In this document: positions 1 through 9,645 of the stretch, piece by piece | How the letters are laid out: each line of letters starts with the position of its first letter | Numbering within the stretch: the first letter of the stretch is position 1 | NCBI GenBank assembly: GCA_934045075.1 | Contig: OW203737.1 | Coordinates: 2,314,001-2,378,000, forward strand | Reading direction: 5' to 3' | DNA: 64,000 nt | Source of the DNA: Yponomeuta sedellus | Taxonomy: Eukaryota; Arthropoda; Insecta; Lepidoptera; Yponomeutidae | Position numbers and translations under genes: made by a program | The notes under the pieces: generated by a model | Databases searched by the model: none | What the model was told of the DNA's origin: nothing | The model's input: the letters and a program-made list of their open reading frames with translations, nothing else

Positions 1-657
1 CATCCCCTATTTGTTCGATGTAAGTCCGTCTGGGACGTCCCTTACCAGCCCTTCCACTCACATTCGCAATATATATTTGTTTCGTCAATCTTTCTTCCTT
101 CATCCTCTCCACATGTCCAAACCAACGCAACATTCCTTTCTCAATTCTAGTCACTACATCCTGTTTCAGTCTCGCTACCATACATAAGTGTTGGGACCAG
201 CAAGCCACTATGAATAGCCAATCTAGCTCTTTTGGAGATGTTTCGGCTGCACACAATGGAGTGCAAGGCACCATTTACACAATTTCCCGCTTTTACTCTT
301 CTTTCTATATCACCTTCACACTTTCCATCCCTCGTAAACAGGCTCTTTCGCTTCTAATCGTTATCTTGCACTCCACTCTTTCGCCTCTAATCGTTATCTT
401 GCACTCAGTCATTTCATCATCTTTTTCAAATACCAGTACTTTAGTCTTACATTCATGTTCATACCTTTCCTTTTAAAAGCCTCATCCATTGCCGTGACTA
501 GTGTCTGCAAATCTTCGACCGACGATGCAAACAACACTTGATCATCGGGGTACAACAAGCATTTCACAAGTAGCTCACCCATCCTTATCCCACATTCATT
601 CTCTTTCAGATCAAGAACGAACATTATGACATTAAAATTATGACAGATATATCGCAT
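1..657 (-). pseudogene. LINE reverse transcriptase, C-terminal half, broken
   Basis: This is a decayed piece of a non-LTR retrotransposon polyprotein read on the minus strand. The catalytic palm motif is Y-P-D-D at 541-552, where YADD is usual, in the context KCLLYPDDQVLFASS, followed by a helix reading TLVTAMDEAFKRKGMNMNV. Near the window edge, bases 1-58 read SGRAGKGRPRRTYIEQIGD, the conserved C-terminal stretch of the same LINE type. The frames are not continuous and a 33-bp tandem duplication lies between the two blocks. Later C-terminal parts of what seems to be the same family occur at 30268-30418, 46245-46392 and 52105-52255. The element continues off the left edge. It cannot encode a working enzyme. 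Confidence 0.8.
343..408. repeat. 33-bp tandem duplication inside the LINE fragment
   Basis: Bases 343-375 and 376-408 are two adjacent copies of the same 33-bp stretch (CTCTTTCGCYTCTAATCG and onwards) differing at one internal base and the last two. The duplication is absent from a normal reverse transcriptase frame and helps to break the LINE fragment. Confidence 0.85.
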
Positions 658-812
658 TTGAAAAATATATCACAATATCTTTATTAATTGTAGGCTAGGT
701 GTTATTATGATGTAGGTGTAAGCTATATTATTGTTAAGTTTCATTACAATCCATTCAGTAGTTCTTACGAGGACTAACAAACATCCATCCGAAAACTATT
801 ATGGAAAAAGAA
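658..812 (-). mobile_element. RTE-like 3' end fragment (CATCCATCC family)
   Basis: Read on the minus strand this matches a common lepidopteran retroposon end: GGATGGATGTTTGTTAG, then ACTACTGAATGGATT, then a stretch ending in an AT-rich tail. Related pieces occur at 1200-1262, 1425-1695, 2075-2102, 21795-21905 and 63226-63440, so the family is dispersed and 5' truncated here. Confidence 0.6.
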
Positions 813-1034
813 CTAGACAGTACTTAGTCCGTACTAAATGAAAGGTCAGTGGGACTAAGATCCTCACGATATGCCAGTAAAAAGCTTTATAAAAAGTGTG
901 TGGCTTCTGAATTGATGGACCAGTTTTTAATCAGTACCACGAATTGATCCTTAGTGAAATATGTTATTTACTTTTTCTATGTAAATTTAATTTATGTTAT
1001 TTGTTAGGTGTTTTAAGTAACTTAGTTTTAAAGT
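813..1034. other. unassigned AT-rich spacer
   Basis: I see no coding frame and no recognised repeat in this stretch. Confidence 0.4.
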
Positions 1035-1046
1035 GAGAGTAAGTCT

Positions 1047-1098
1047 AAAAACCTATTTAGAGGCTAAAAATTCCACCCATGCCGGGATTCGAACCCGC
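1047..1098 (-). mobile_element. FB-tSINE, short 5'-truncated copy with 12-bp target duplication
   Basis: Only 52 bp of the family are present: on the minus strand the T arm and B box (GGTTCGAATCC), then TTTTTAGCCTCTAAATAGG, ending at TTTTT. The flanks are a perfect 12-bp direct repeat, GAGAGTAAGTCT, at 1035-1046 and 1099-1110. The direct repeat defines the 3' end as the oligo-T run and shows LINE-style insertion with 5' truncation. Confidence 0.85.
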
Positions 1099-1424
1099 GA
1101 GAGTAAGTCTGCCAACAAACTATCATTTAGTTTGGCGGAAACGATTGTTTGTAAAAGTTGCATGTACCTTTTACAGAATAAATATTTTATTTATTTTATT
1201 TTTATTGTATCCATCCATACTTACAAACTTTCACGTTTATGATACCAGTAGGATAACTTGCATTTAAGAGACCCGTACCCTGCCTTCACAGATAATGTCT
1301 GAAGCAACCCTTAGCCATCTAGACCAGCCGAGTAAATATTACTCGTACACTGGTTTCGGCGTGGAGTAGCGACAAACGAAAGCAAATACCAGTATACTTC
1401 GGGTTAGTCTTATTTGATCTTGTT

Positions 1425-1695
1425 TTAATATCATAAATGTCAAAGTTTATAATGTATGTACTAGCTGGTGCTCGCAACTCCAGCTGCGCAGGATTATCGG
1501 GTAGATTTTTCCTACTTGACACCTATCGTCATATTTTGGACAATCCACACAACATCTTTATAAATTGTAGCCGATGTGTTATTTTGATGTATAAGCTACA
1601 TTATTGTAAAGTTTCATTAAAATCCATACGTGATTGAGTAACAAACATCCATCCATCCATACTTCCGAACTTTTGTGTTTATAATATTTATATAT
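1425..1695 (-). mobile_element. RTE-like 3' end, longer copy
   Basis: The minus strand reads GGATGGATGGATGTTTG, then the ATTTTAATGAAACTTTACAA block and the GCTGGTGCTCGCAAC-like segment near 1464-1480. It belongs to the same family as 658-812. A related scrap (1200-1262) lies just to the left. No coding capacity remains. Confidence 0.6.
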
Positions 1696-1696
1696 T

Positions 1697-2062
1697 ATAA
1701 GAGCCCCAGGTTCGATCCCGAGTGCGGGCATGTACCAATGACTGTTTAATTTCAAAGTTATATACATTTGCGAATTTGTAGTCGCAACACCACATGCTAA
1801 CCGTGAAGGAAAACATCGTGAGGAAACCCGCGGCTTGGTTGGCTCCGCACGTATTGACTAGTCTTTCCTGTGGGCTAGGCCGACTAAGCTGTCAGGATGG
1901 TATAGGTGCATGGCAAGCCTACACCATCTATAAAACCATGTCTCAGGCACTGCAGCGTCGGAGTGGTCCCTTCACCCATCTAGTGTGAGTGAAGATACCA
2001 CTGGATGCTGTATAAATAATTTCATTAAGTAGATGCAAAAAGGCCAGTATTATTATTATAGT
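1697..2062 (+). mobile_element. tSINE-A (tRNA-headed SINE), nearly complete 3' part
   Basis: It begins near a B-box-like GGTTCGATCCC, followed by GCGGGCATGTACCAATGAC and the diagnostic GAAGGAAAACATCGTGAGG block. It runs on through a conserved body ending near AAAAAGGCC. The A box is missing or decayed here; a copy at 12577-12978 on the other strand retains it. Pol III transcription and LINE-dependent retroposition are inferred from the family type. Confidence 0.75.
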
Positions 2063-2518
2063 TTATAAGTAGGAGAGGATGGATGTTTGTTACTCAATCA
2101 CAGCAGAACGGCTTAAAAGATTGAGATGGAATTCGGGACAGAGATCGGTTATAGTCTGGAATACTCAATCGTCAATAGTTTATTGCATTCCACAAATATA
2201 TATAAATGGTATTTGAAACTACAAATATAGATGTTTGTGGACCCTGTAGGGCACGCAACATTATAGATTATTGTAATTTTAATTATGTTGTAGTGTTCAA
2301 ACTTTACTGTATAAATAATATTTTAACACATGCTTCTTAATAATTCTGGTACAATTTTATACACACAAATACACATCAAAATCTCTTCGCGGATGGAGTC
2401 GTGGCCTGCAGCTAGTATCATTATAATTTAAATACACGAAGTTTCATAAAAACCCGCCTCTGCTCGTACAGACAAATTAGTCATAGATCAACTAACTGTA
2501 TTTATTATTAACTGTATT
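2063..2518. other. unassigned, with RTE-tail scraps
   Basis: A GGATGGATGTTTGTTACTC scrap at about 2079-2101 belongs to the RTE-like tail family. The rest is AT-rich with no frame or repeat that I can assign. Confidence 0.4.
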
Positions 2519-2519
2519 A

Positions 2520-2762
2520 TCTTCCGTGCTTCGCAAGGCACGTTAAGCCGTTGGTGCCGGCTGTCATATAATGGCAGTCGTTAAGCCATGTCAGAGGCCT
2601 TATGGGCGGCTTGATAACTTCTGACAGTAAGGCCCGCCACTGTCTTACAATCCTCCACCAACCCGGACTTGGCCCCCGTGGTGGAGTATGGCCTAACCTT
2701 CCTGCGATGTAGGAAGAGACCCGTGCCCCAGCAGTGGGGACATATAAGGGTTGATAACGTAT
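2520..2762 (+). mobile_element. 5S-SINE, 3' two thirds
   Basis: It starts within the body at TTCCGTGCTTCGCAAGGCACG and runs through the CATGTCAGAGGCCTTATGGG and CCCCAGCAGTGGGGACAT blocks to the GGGTTGATAACG tail. The 5S-like head is missing, so this is a 5'-truncated retroposed copy. Confidence 0.85.
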
Positions 2763-3206
2763 TTTTTTATTTATTTAAGTAACTGTATTTTTTACTATTG
2801 AGAGTACGGGAGTAACCCAAAATGGCGTACCGAGTAACATTTCCGCTGACTGTAAATTTAGCAGAACAAAGGCTCCCGGGATGGATTTAATGGGATATTT
2901 TGCGCCGCTATGTTTTACAACGGATAAATACGTTTGGAGGTTGCAATATGGCTGCAATTCACATCTCTTTATTTGGAATGTTGATGTTCGAATTTCCGGC
3001 TCTTGAGCCTAACTGGCGCCACTGATGGAAAAAATATCACAACATTCTTTATAACGCGTCTTTGGAAAAAATAATGTGGAAATAAATAAATCTTAAGAAA
3101 TATAGTGGCTCTTTTTTAACCTACCGACAGGAACGTAGATCCAGAAGTCTAGGACTTTAAAGCAGTTTTGCCAAAACGGCCGTTTTAGCGGGACTCGTCC
3201 TAGGTT

Positions 3207-3473
3207 TTAAAAACCTATTTAGAGGTTATAAAAATTCCATCCATACCGGGATTCGAATCCGCGTCTTCTGGCTATCCGTGCCAGCGCTCTACCAACTGAG
3301 CTAATGGGCGACTGGGCGGCATCAGTGAAATTTCGAACCTCTTTACAATATCCTCTGTATTACGTACAGGGTCCCGGCATGGGTGGAATTTTTAGCCTCT
3401 AAATGGGTTTTGAAAATTGTCCGTAGCACAGGTTAGTGCATTAAAAAATAATATAGTCATCCTACGTTGTTGA
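3207..3473. mobile_element. FB-tSINE fold-back copy
   Basis: The left part has the tRNA-like core on the minus strand (rough A and B boxes, 3245-3310). The right part (from about 3371) repeats the CCCGGCATGGGTGGAATTTT arm on the plus strand and continues to the GGTTAGTGCATTAAAAAA tail. A 9-bp direct repeat TCCTAGGTT flanks it at 3198-3206 and 3474-3482, weaker than for other copies because part of it recurs in a nearby repeat. Confidence 0.65.
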
Positions 3474-3851
3474 TCCTAGGTTCTAATTTTAGAAATAGTT
3501 GTCACAGTTGTTAAGGCTTTGATGTTTAAATTTTAAAACAACAATTTTTATAATACAAGTTTTGATTTGATTTCCACGTTTTAGAGAGTGGCGCATGTCA
3601 GCCTTAGCATATGAAATGAAACAAGAAGAGCGCTACAATTCACCAACAAACTGCCCCGCAGTTTGTCGAATGATTTGACATTAGATATATCTAAGAAATA
3701 AAACAATAATTGTTTATTCCATTGATGGCGCGGCGCTAGTTAGAACCCCAAAAAGCCTTAACGCAGATTAGAAGAAAATTAAGATGTCGAAAGTATGTAT
3801 AAAATGAGTAATGTAGGTTGTTCCGTTGTCAACTTTTCTAACGTCATTTTT

Positions 3852-3990
3852 TTTTTTCTTCTTCAGGCTAAGCCAGTCCACTGGCTGGACATAGCCCTCT
3901 CCGAATGAGCGCCATAGCGCCCTGTCTTCAGCTTGCCGCATCCAGCGTCTGCCAGCAGTTTTTGGCAGATCGTCATCCCACCTAGTCAGA
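3852..3990 (-). pseudogene. LINE C-terminal fragment (VQ-W family) with 3' tail
   Basis: The minus strand reads TRWDDDLPKTAGRRWMRQ then AEDRALWRSFGEGYVQP and a tail ending in GAAGAAG. It is the same LINE as the longer copy at 24513-24939, with which it shares the final protein block and the tail. It is 5' truncated and has no enzyme function. Confidence 0.75.
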
Positions 3991-4090
3991 ATTTAATATT
4001 AATAATAATAATCAAAAAGAAAAAAAAAAACAAACCATCCCACCTGAAACTACACTACTTAATTTGATCTAGAAAAATACTGTCACTTTG

Positions 4091-4174
4091 TGCTGGCACG
4101 ATTAGCCACAGGTCGCGGGTTCGAGTCCCTGTGATGTATGGATGGAATTTTAGCCTCTAAGTAGGTTTTTAATA
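4091..4174 (+). mobile_element. FB-tSINE fragment
   Basis: It has the anticodon and T arms (GGTCGCGGGTTCGAGTCCC) followed by TTTTAGCCTCTAAGTAGG and TTTTTA. The 5' part is absent. Confidence 0.7.
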
Positions 4175-4552
4175 CTTTAGTTTTGTTTAGTGTCATTTTT
4201 ATGTTTTTAATTAGTAGGATTTAAATAAACAGTAGTATATACTGAAGAAAAAAAATTAGGTAAAATTGAATAAACGTAACGTTAATTATATTAATTATAC
4301 CTACTTTATTAAACATGAAACATTAAACAGGACATTACTTAAGAAATAACATGTACAAAGGAGTGCTTATCTCTGAAAAAAAAATTCTATAAACATGTCT
4401 ATAAAAATAAAAGTATTAGGAGCGGGTCTATATAAATGTACAAAAAAGACTACATAAATCATACACACCTATGGGGGAAATAAACTACGTAAACTAAAGT
4501 AAACATAAAATAAACCTTTACATTTTTGTTGAAAATTAGCCCGTAAATTAAC
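4175..4552. other. unassigned AT-rich stretch
   Basis: I see no frame, repeat family or hairpin that I can support here. Confidence 0.4.
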
Positions 4553-4797
4553 TGTGCACTAACCCGTGCTAAGGACAATTTTAAAACACCTATTTAGAGG
4601 CTAAAAATTCCACCCATGCCGGGATTCGAACCCGCGACCTCTGGCACGGACAGCCAGAGGTTGCGGGTTCGAATCCCGGCATGGGTGAAATTTTTAGCCT
4701 CTAAAATAGGTTTTTAAATCTATTTAGAGGCTAAAAATTTCACCCATGCCGGGATTCGAACCCGCGACCTCTGGCACGGATAGCCTAAAGATTGATG
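4553..4797. mobile_element. FB-tSINE composite: inverted pair joined at the anticodon arm, plus a third piece
   Basis: A minus-strand 3' half (about 4560-4652) is joined back to back, within the anticodon stem, to a plus-strand 3' half (4653-4715). A second minus-strand 3' half follows (about 4717-4790). The left arm has the GGTCGCGGG / GGGTGGAA type and the middle arm has the GGTTGCGGG / GGGTGAAA type, so two subfamilies contribute. It would form a long hairpin. Confidence 0.75.
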
Positions 4798-5366
4798 GCT
4801 AAGAATTGACTAAAGTGTGATGGCTGTGTGTGTCTCGAATGGCAAAGGACATACAACTTCTTGGAAGCAGGAAAAATGCACAGAGTTCTTCAGAAAAACT
4901 GTACAAAAATGCCGAGTTCAACAAATATTGACCTGGGGCAACTAACGAGTCACTTACGTGGATTTATGGGGTTCCGCGGGCCGCGGCAAAAACGCTCCCG
5001 TCTGCGCAACGAGTTAACTTAATGGTGGGTTCCGTCGCAAATTGCGCCCGTGAGCAAATGGTACGTGGATGTGGGTATTTTTTTAAGGATTTGCCGCAAA
5101 ATTAGCAGCCACAGAAGGTTCTTTCTACCTCTATATCTTAATAAGAAGGTTTCGCTTCTCTCTATATTTCACAATAGTCCAGTAAAGTAAATGTTGTATA
5201 GAATCAGGCGTTACGTTGCGGAAATTCATAGTAGCATTAAAAAGTTAAAATTACTTTGCTGAATTCCGCCAAAAATCCCACAAGCACCATGCGGTTAGCT
5301 AATGCACCGCCCTCCCTTCCACTTTTTCAAGCAGAAGCAAGACACGAACACACCAACACCAATTCT
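4798..5366. other. unassigned
   Basis: A GC-richer patch near 4965-5050 contains CCGCGGGCCGCGG-like sequence. Neither it nor the short frames resemble a known family. Confidence 0.3.
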
Positions 5367-5490
5367 TGTGTGAGAAAACACGCGACGCGTTTCGCCTCTA
5401 ACACGAGGCATCCTCAGGCTCCCAAATGCAAGTGGGAGCCTGAGGATGCCTCGTGTTAGAGGCGAAACGCGTCGCGTGTTTTCTCACACA
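5367..5490. repeat. perfect 58-bp inverted repeat with 8-nt loop
   Basis: Bases 5367-5424 and 5433-5490 are exact reverse complements, separated by AATGCAAG. The arms include GCGACGCGTTTCGCCTC and GAGGCATCCTCAGGC. The absence of any mismatch shows that the structure is young or maintained. No frame explains it. It may be a snap-back duplication or a hairpin element. Confidence 0.95.
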
Positions 5491-5514
5491 GATCATTGAT
5501 CATTGTTGGTTGTA

Positions 5515-5600
5515 GTTATAGCTTCGGGTACTTTCGTTACACTTCTTCCTGGTCTGCGCGAACGTAGTTTCCCAAAGGGACTTTTATGATGTGTAGTGCC
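5515..5600 (-). repeat. dispersed repeat, inverse of 56060-56130
   Basis: TAGCTTCGGGTACTTTCG, ACACTTCTTCC, GTCTGCGCGAACG and GGGACTTTTATGATG recur in the same order on the other strand at 56060-56130. The family is unknown to me. Downstream lies ordinary AT-rich sequence. Confidence 0.75.
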
Positions 5601-5949
5601 CTTTTTCCAAGTGCAGAACTGCCAGGAGGCACCGGCCACAGCCCCATTCCTGGCGCGGAACGTCGAGGCAAATTAGTGGACTTTAAACGGTGAGTGTTTT
5701 GTTTATTTTAAGATTCTAGGTTAAGTTCAAGGTGCAGAGCGGATGCCTGTCTCCTATACATTTGTATTAAAAACTTTGTTTTCTTATTTACCATTTCTTG
5801 AAGAAATCGCAGTGAAAAAAAATCACATGCTTCAGCGTTTGAAACTGCGGATTGGCAATAATAGGATTGCCCCTCGCTAATCGCGAGGCAAAAACATATT
5901 TTAAACTTTCGCGACTTGAACACATTATCAGAATATTTTTGGGGCTTAA

Positions 5950-6160
5950 TCGCGATGGCTGATTGAAGGTAGTCCGAAACCTTATCAGCCGAAGATTCGA
6001 ACGGGCACCAGCCATAAATCTTCTCGTGACCACGATGACTGTAACGTCGTCGAAACGTCGAGGTAGAATAGCAATAAATTACTACGCGATTAAGCCTCGA
6101 AAATATTATAGTAACGCGAAAGAAAACATTGGGAGACCCAAGTATCTGAAGTGATCATAT
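5950..6160 (+). repeat. dispersed repeat with GAAACGTCG block
   Basis: GACCACGATGACTGTAACG followed by TCGAAACGTCGAGG and an AT-rich stretch with GCGATTAAGCC resembles the segments at 46185-46440, 59098-59260 and 60455-60545. Such GAAACGTCGG segments are dispersed in lepidopteran genomes, often near LINE ends. I cannot name the parent. Confidence 0.5.
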
Positions 6161-7190
6161 AGCACCTCAGCGCTTGAAATTGTCAAATCGCTAACTTTTT
6201 TAGGGGACTCCCGAACCCACCAGCCGCGAAACTCGATGTTTTCTCGTCGTCCTGTCAGAACCTTCATTATAATATAATATATTTTTTTTATTTTTTTATT
6301 TTATTGTACTCATAGCAAAAACTCAAATACAATAAAATGAGATAGTAACTAAAGCATAGGTACGCACACACTTAAAATAGGCAGAGGCTGTACAACATGA
6401 GTTCAAAACAGTACCGTGTCAGACGTCTATCCCCTAAACAAGGCAAAATCTGTATCTTAGGGAATAGTGTTCCTTATAAGTTAGAGGTCACACATGGCAC
6501 AAAGTGGTACACATGCGGTAGCGTACACATACATTTAGGCATAAGACTAAAAACATTGCAACAAAGAGAGTACACACAAGTAACTAATTATGTTAGTGCA
6601 TTACACTACAATGACAGATAAGTGTGACGTTTTTATACCATTGGTACCTAGAAGGTTTAATACGTGTGCGGGCTTAGACGTAAAGCAGCAATGAAATGAA
6701 ATCACCACGTTCGTGCCATTAACAATGCATGAACAGAATCTAGACTTGGTCAGACTTCAGACAAAAAAGTTTATCCGGACTCAAATCAACAACCTTCTGT
6801 TTTTCGTTTTCAGTGATAATGCCCTTAACGGGTGAGGCAAAATGTTGCCATTTGTCGGACTAGAGACTATTAAAGTCCTAAGGAACTCACAAACTGAAGC
6901 GGTCTCGTTGGGGATGACGGTCACTTACTGCAGTGGTATTGCATGGACGTATGCAAACCAATGCGTTGGTTTTATTTATTCACACATACTTTATTCTTTA
7001 TTTTATTAATTTATCAAAGCCCACAACACCAAACAATATAAAATAAGTAAATAAATGTAGGCCAAACATAGGCCAATTAGGGACTAATATTTTTTTATAC
7101 TAATCTTATTTACGAAGCACAAAGCAGGCAGGCAGGCAGGTTGCCTGGTCTTAGTTATTTCAAAACAAGGTTTTGAATACCAAAATTAGG
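6161..7190. other. unassigned; one 74-codon frame at 6397-6621
   Basis: The plus-strand frame at 6397-6621 begins with MSSKQYRVRRLSPKQ and has no match that I recognise. Nothing around it marks it as a gene. A short GCAG repeat lies at 7126-7140. The rest is AT-rich and unassigned. Confidence 0.3.
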
Positions 7191-7215
7191 AATATCAAAA
7201 TTTACATTAGAATTT

Positions 7216-7544
7216 TAGAACGTTACTTGAGTTGACGTTCATCAAGCGCGACTCAACTGAGTAATATCTAATTCGAGAACGATACTTGGGTTGCAATCTC
7301 TACTTAAGTAAAGTTCAAATCTGTATTTACTCAAGTGTGGTCGGAACCACGCTTAAGAGTCAATCGGCCAGTTAATTATAATTGTCAATTGGGAATGATA
7401 TGAATTTTGCAAAAAGCAAAATTCATATATTCGATCTCTACTCAAGAACTGTTTGACAATAAAGGGAGTGCTTGAGCATCGATTCAGCGCTCAAGTAATG
7501 ATTGGGCGATCTGAAATCAATCTGTGCTTGAGGATCGTTCTGTA
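7216..7544. repeat. MITE-like fold-back element with nested hairpins
   Basis: The outer ends GAACGTTACTTGAG and the inverse of CTTGAGGATCGTTC pair imperfectly. Inside are hairpins with GAGTGTG-like arms and an exact 13-bp arm pair, ATATGAATTTTGC at 7398-7410 and its complement at 7416-7428, with an A5 loop. No frame is present. It looks like a short non-autonomous element. Confidence 0.5.
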
Positions 7545-7904
7545 ATACGGGCCTGAAATTCAAGTTGTTTTTACATTTAATTTTTTTTTTCATCCCACCA
7601 TCTCGGAAAGAGTATTTTTAATCTTCAATATCTGAGTGGAAAAGCCGTTTTTATTCTCTAGAGGATAAAGTAAATTGAATTTAGAACATCGTTTGTGAAT
7701 TAAAAAAATATTACACTCAATTTAAATAACTGTAGCAACGTTACTTTAAAATTTTCTTAATTATGCCTTAGTATTATTTGGTATAATTTAAAGATTATTC
7801 TGTAATACTTACCTGTCATAATGTAGTAAATAATACCTAAACTGAAATAAAAGTGTACCTATCTTGTGATTGTAAACGTTTTTTTTTTGCATTTAGTCAT
7901 TTCC

Positions 7905-8090
7905 TCGCTGAGGTGGAATGAAAAGTTACGTGTTGCATTCGAGTGCAAAGATTTTTCACCTCGCTCAGGATTCTAATTTTGAATCACTCGCTGCGCTCGT
8001 GATTCAATTTTAGAATCCTTCGCTTGCTCGGTAATCAAAATTGAACACGCGGTTAAAAAGCAACTTTGCACTCTTGTATAACAAATAACT
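7905..8090. repeat. hairpin-rich dispersed element
   Basis: The segment from about 7970 to 8018 is an imperfect hairpin: GATTCTAATTTTGAATCAC pairs with GTGATTCAATTTTAGAATC around a GCTGCGCTC centre. The flanks carry two CGAGTGCAAAG / CTTTGCACTC-like segments in inverted order. This type of hairpin MITE is familiar from Lepidoptera. Confidence 0.5.
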
Positions 8091-8285
8091 ATTACCGTAC
8101 AAATACTACTGCAGCAAATAAACGTGACCGTGATCGTGACCGCTTAAGTTTGTAAGTTCTTTTAACATGTCCATGTCACTACGTTACTGTAAGTTCTGAT
8201 AAGTCTAAAGTTAAATCGAGTGTATCAAAACTGGGAATGAGTAATATTTTTTTCAAATATGTTTATGTTAGTTGATTAACTCTCA

Positions 8286-8525
8286 TTATATTTTTTTTAA
8301 TGCACTAACCCGTACTAAAGAAAATTTTAAAAACCTATTTAGAGGCTAAAAATTCACCCATGTACGTAATACAGAGAATATTGTAAGAAGGTTCGAAATT
8401 TCACTGTTGCCGGTGAGTCGCCCATAAGCTCAGTTGGAAAGTGCGCTGGCACGGATAGCCAGAGCTCGCGGGTTCGAATCCCGGCATGGGTGGAATTTAA
8501 ATCCTCTAAATAGGTTTTTAAAATT
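8286..8525. mobile_element. FB-tSINE, 240-bp fold-back copy with 11-bp target duplication
   Basis: The left part is the inverted tail (TTTTTTAATGCACTAACCC to AAATTCACCCATG). It is joined at TACGTAATACAG to a complete tRNA-like core on the plus strand (A box near 8413, B box GGTTCGAATCC) and ends at AAATAGGTTTTTAAAATT. The direct repeat ATTAACTCTCA at 8275-8285 and 8526-8536 bounds it. Confidence 0.9.
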
Positions 8526-8705
8526 ATTAACTCTCAGTCAGTGAAGGGTGTTGATAAGTTAAAATTAATAATCGTTCCGAGTTTTTTTAAACTAGACGAA
8601 ACTATAGGTTTACCACATCTTACAAGTTTTGGTATCTACCAAATTTAGTGAGTTTTGCTGCTACTAAATCACTATAGGTCTATTAGAACTCACTATAATT
8701 TAGTA

Positions 8706-8905
8706 ACATGTACGTAATACAGAGAATATTGTAAAGAGGTTCTAAATTTCACTGATGCCGGTGAGTCGCCCATTAGCTCAGTTGGAAGAGCGCTGGCACG
8801 GATAGCCAGAGGTCGCGGGTTCGAATCCCGGCATGGGTGGAATTTTCAGCCTCTAAATAGGTTTTTTAAAATTGTCCTTGGCACGGGTTAGCGCATTAAA
8901 AATAA
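8706..8905 (+). mobile_element. FB-tSINE, simple sense copy with best-preserved tRNA-like core
   Basis: The core at 8768-8838 folds like a tRNA. The acceptor strands are GCCCAT / ATGGGT, the D arm is GCTC / GAGC, the anticodon arm is CTGGC-ACGGATA-GCCAG and the T arm holds TTCGAAT. The A box is at 8774-8785 and the B box at 8818-8828. Position 33 is C rather than the universal U and no CCA follows, so it is tRNA-derived and not a tRNA gene. The tail is GTTAGCGCATTAAAAATAA. Confidence 0.85.
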
Positions 8906-8935
8906 TATAAATATTCTAAAATCCCATTTTGAATC

Positions 8936-9129
8936 CCGAAATTTAAATCCTCTAAATAGGTTTTTAAAACTATTAACTCTCAGTCAGTGACAGTTTTCAT
9001 TTGTATGCATTACGGTAGCTGGTTAACATTCGATCAGTAGACTAACAAATTACTGGCGTACAAGGGTGTTGATAATTTAAAATTAATAATCGTTCCGAGT
9101 TTCTTTACACTAGACGAAACTATACGCAT
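8936..9129 (+). repeat. segmental duplicate of 8490-8605
   Basis: AAATTTAAATCCTCTAAATA, the ATTAACTCTCAGTCAGTGA flank and the AATAATCGTTCCGAGTTT stretch recur from 8490-8605. This copy has 72 extra bases (8991-9062). Because it includes both an FB-tSINE end and its target duplication, the segment was duplicated after the SINE had inserted. Confidence 0.85.
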
Positions 9130-9275
9130 TAGTCGCCCATTAGCTCAGTTGGAAGAGCGCTGGCACGGATAGTCAGAGGTCGCGGGTTTGAATCCCGGCA
9201 TGGGTGGAATTTTTAGCCTCTAAATAGGTTTTTTAAAACTGTCCTTAGTACGGGTTAGTGCATTAAAAATAATAT
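9130..9275 (+). mobile_element. FB-tSINE, sense copy starting at the tRNA-like core
   Basis: It begins at TAGTCGCCCATTAGCTCAG, with intact A box and B-box-like GGTTTGAATCC, and ends at GGGTTAGTGCATTAAAAATA. The downstream ATATAAACATTCTA matches the sequence after the 8706-8905 copy, so the two copies lie in a local duplication. Confidence 0.85.
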
Positions 9276-9329
9276 AAACATTCTATAATCTAATAACATT
9301 CTTTGGTTTACTAGAACTTACAATAATAA

Positions 9330-9645
9330 GGAACGGCAGAAGAAACTGGGAGGTTGAAGGTCCAAAAGTATTCAGCGCTTTTGGGCCAGTACATTTTTGT
9401 GTCTCTAGCGATAGATACAACTGGGGGCTGAGAAGTGCAGTGGAAAACATTTGTGAGGGAGATAGGACGTCGCTTGAGAGACATTGGTTCTGACTGCCGC
9501 TCTGGGCTCAATCTTATGCAAAGTACTTCCCTCGCAGTGCAGCGAGGTAACGCCACCAGCGTAGTGGGAACCTTTAAGTCGGATGTCTCCCTGGACGGCT
9601 TAAGGCCTGCGCAGACGAGAGACTTTTGTCCCCAAGGGACTAAAG
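9330..9645 (+). pseudogene. C-terminal end of an endonuclease-type (RLE) LINE
   Basis: The plus strand encodes YIFVSLAIDTTGGW, then VREIGRRLRDIGSDCRSG and SLAVQRGNATSVVGTF. I recognise this as the extreme C terminus of non-LTR retrotransposon proteins that carry a restriction-like endonuclease. The same blocks end the element at 28390-29060 (YIFVPFGVETLGPWG, ISLAIQRGNA). Only the tail is present. It is a 5'-truncated dead copy. Confidence 0.7.

Noticed and set aside
8768..8838. tRNA gene
   Set aside because: It folds like a tRNA with A and B boxes, but base 33 is C instead of the universal U, no CCA follows, and about 23 diverged copies occur in the window. It is a SINE core.
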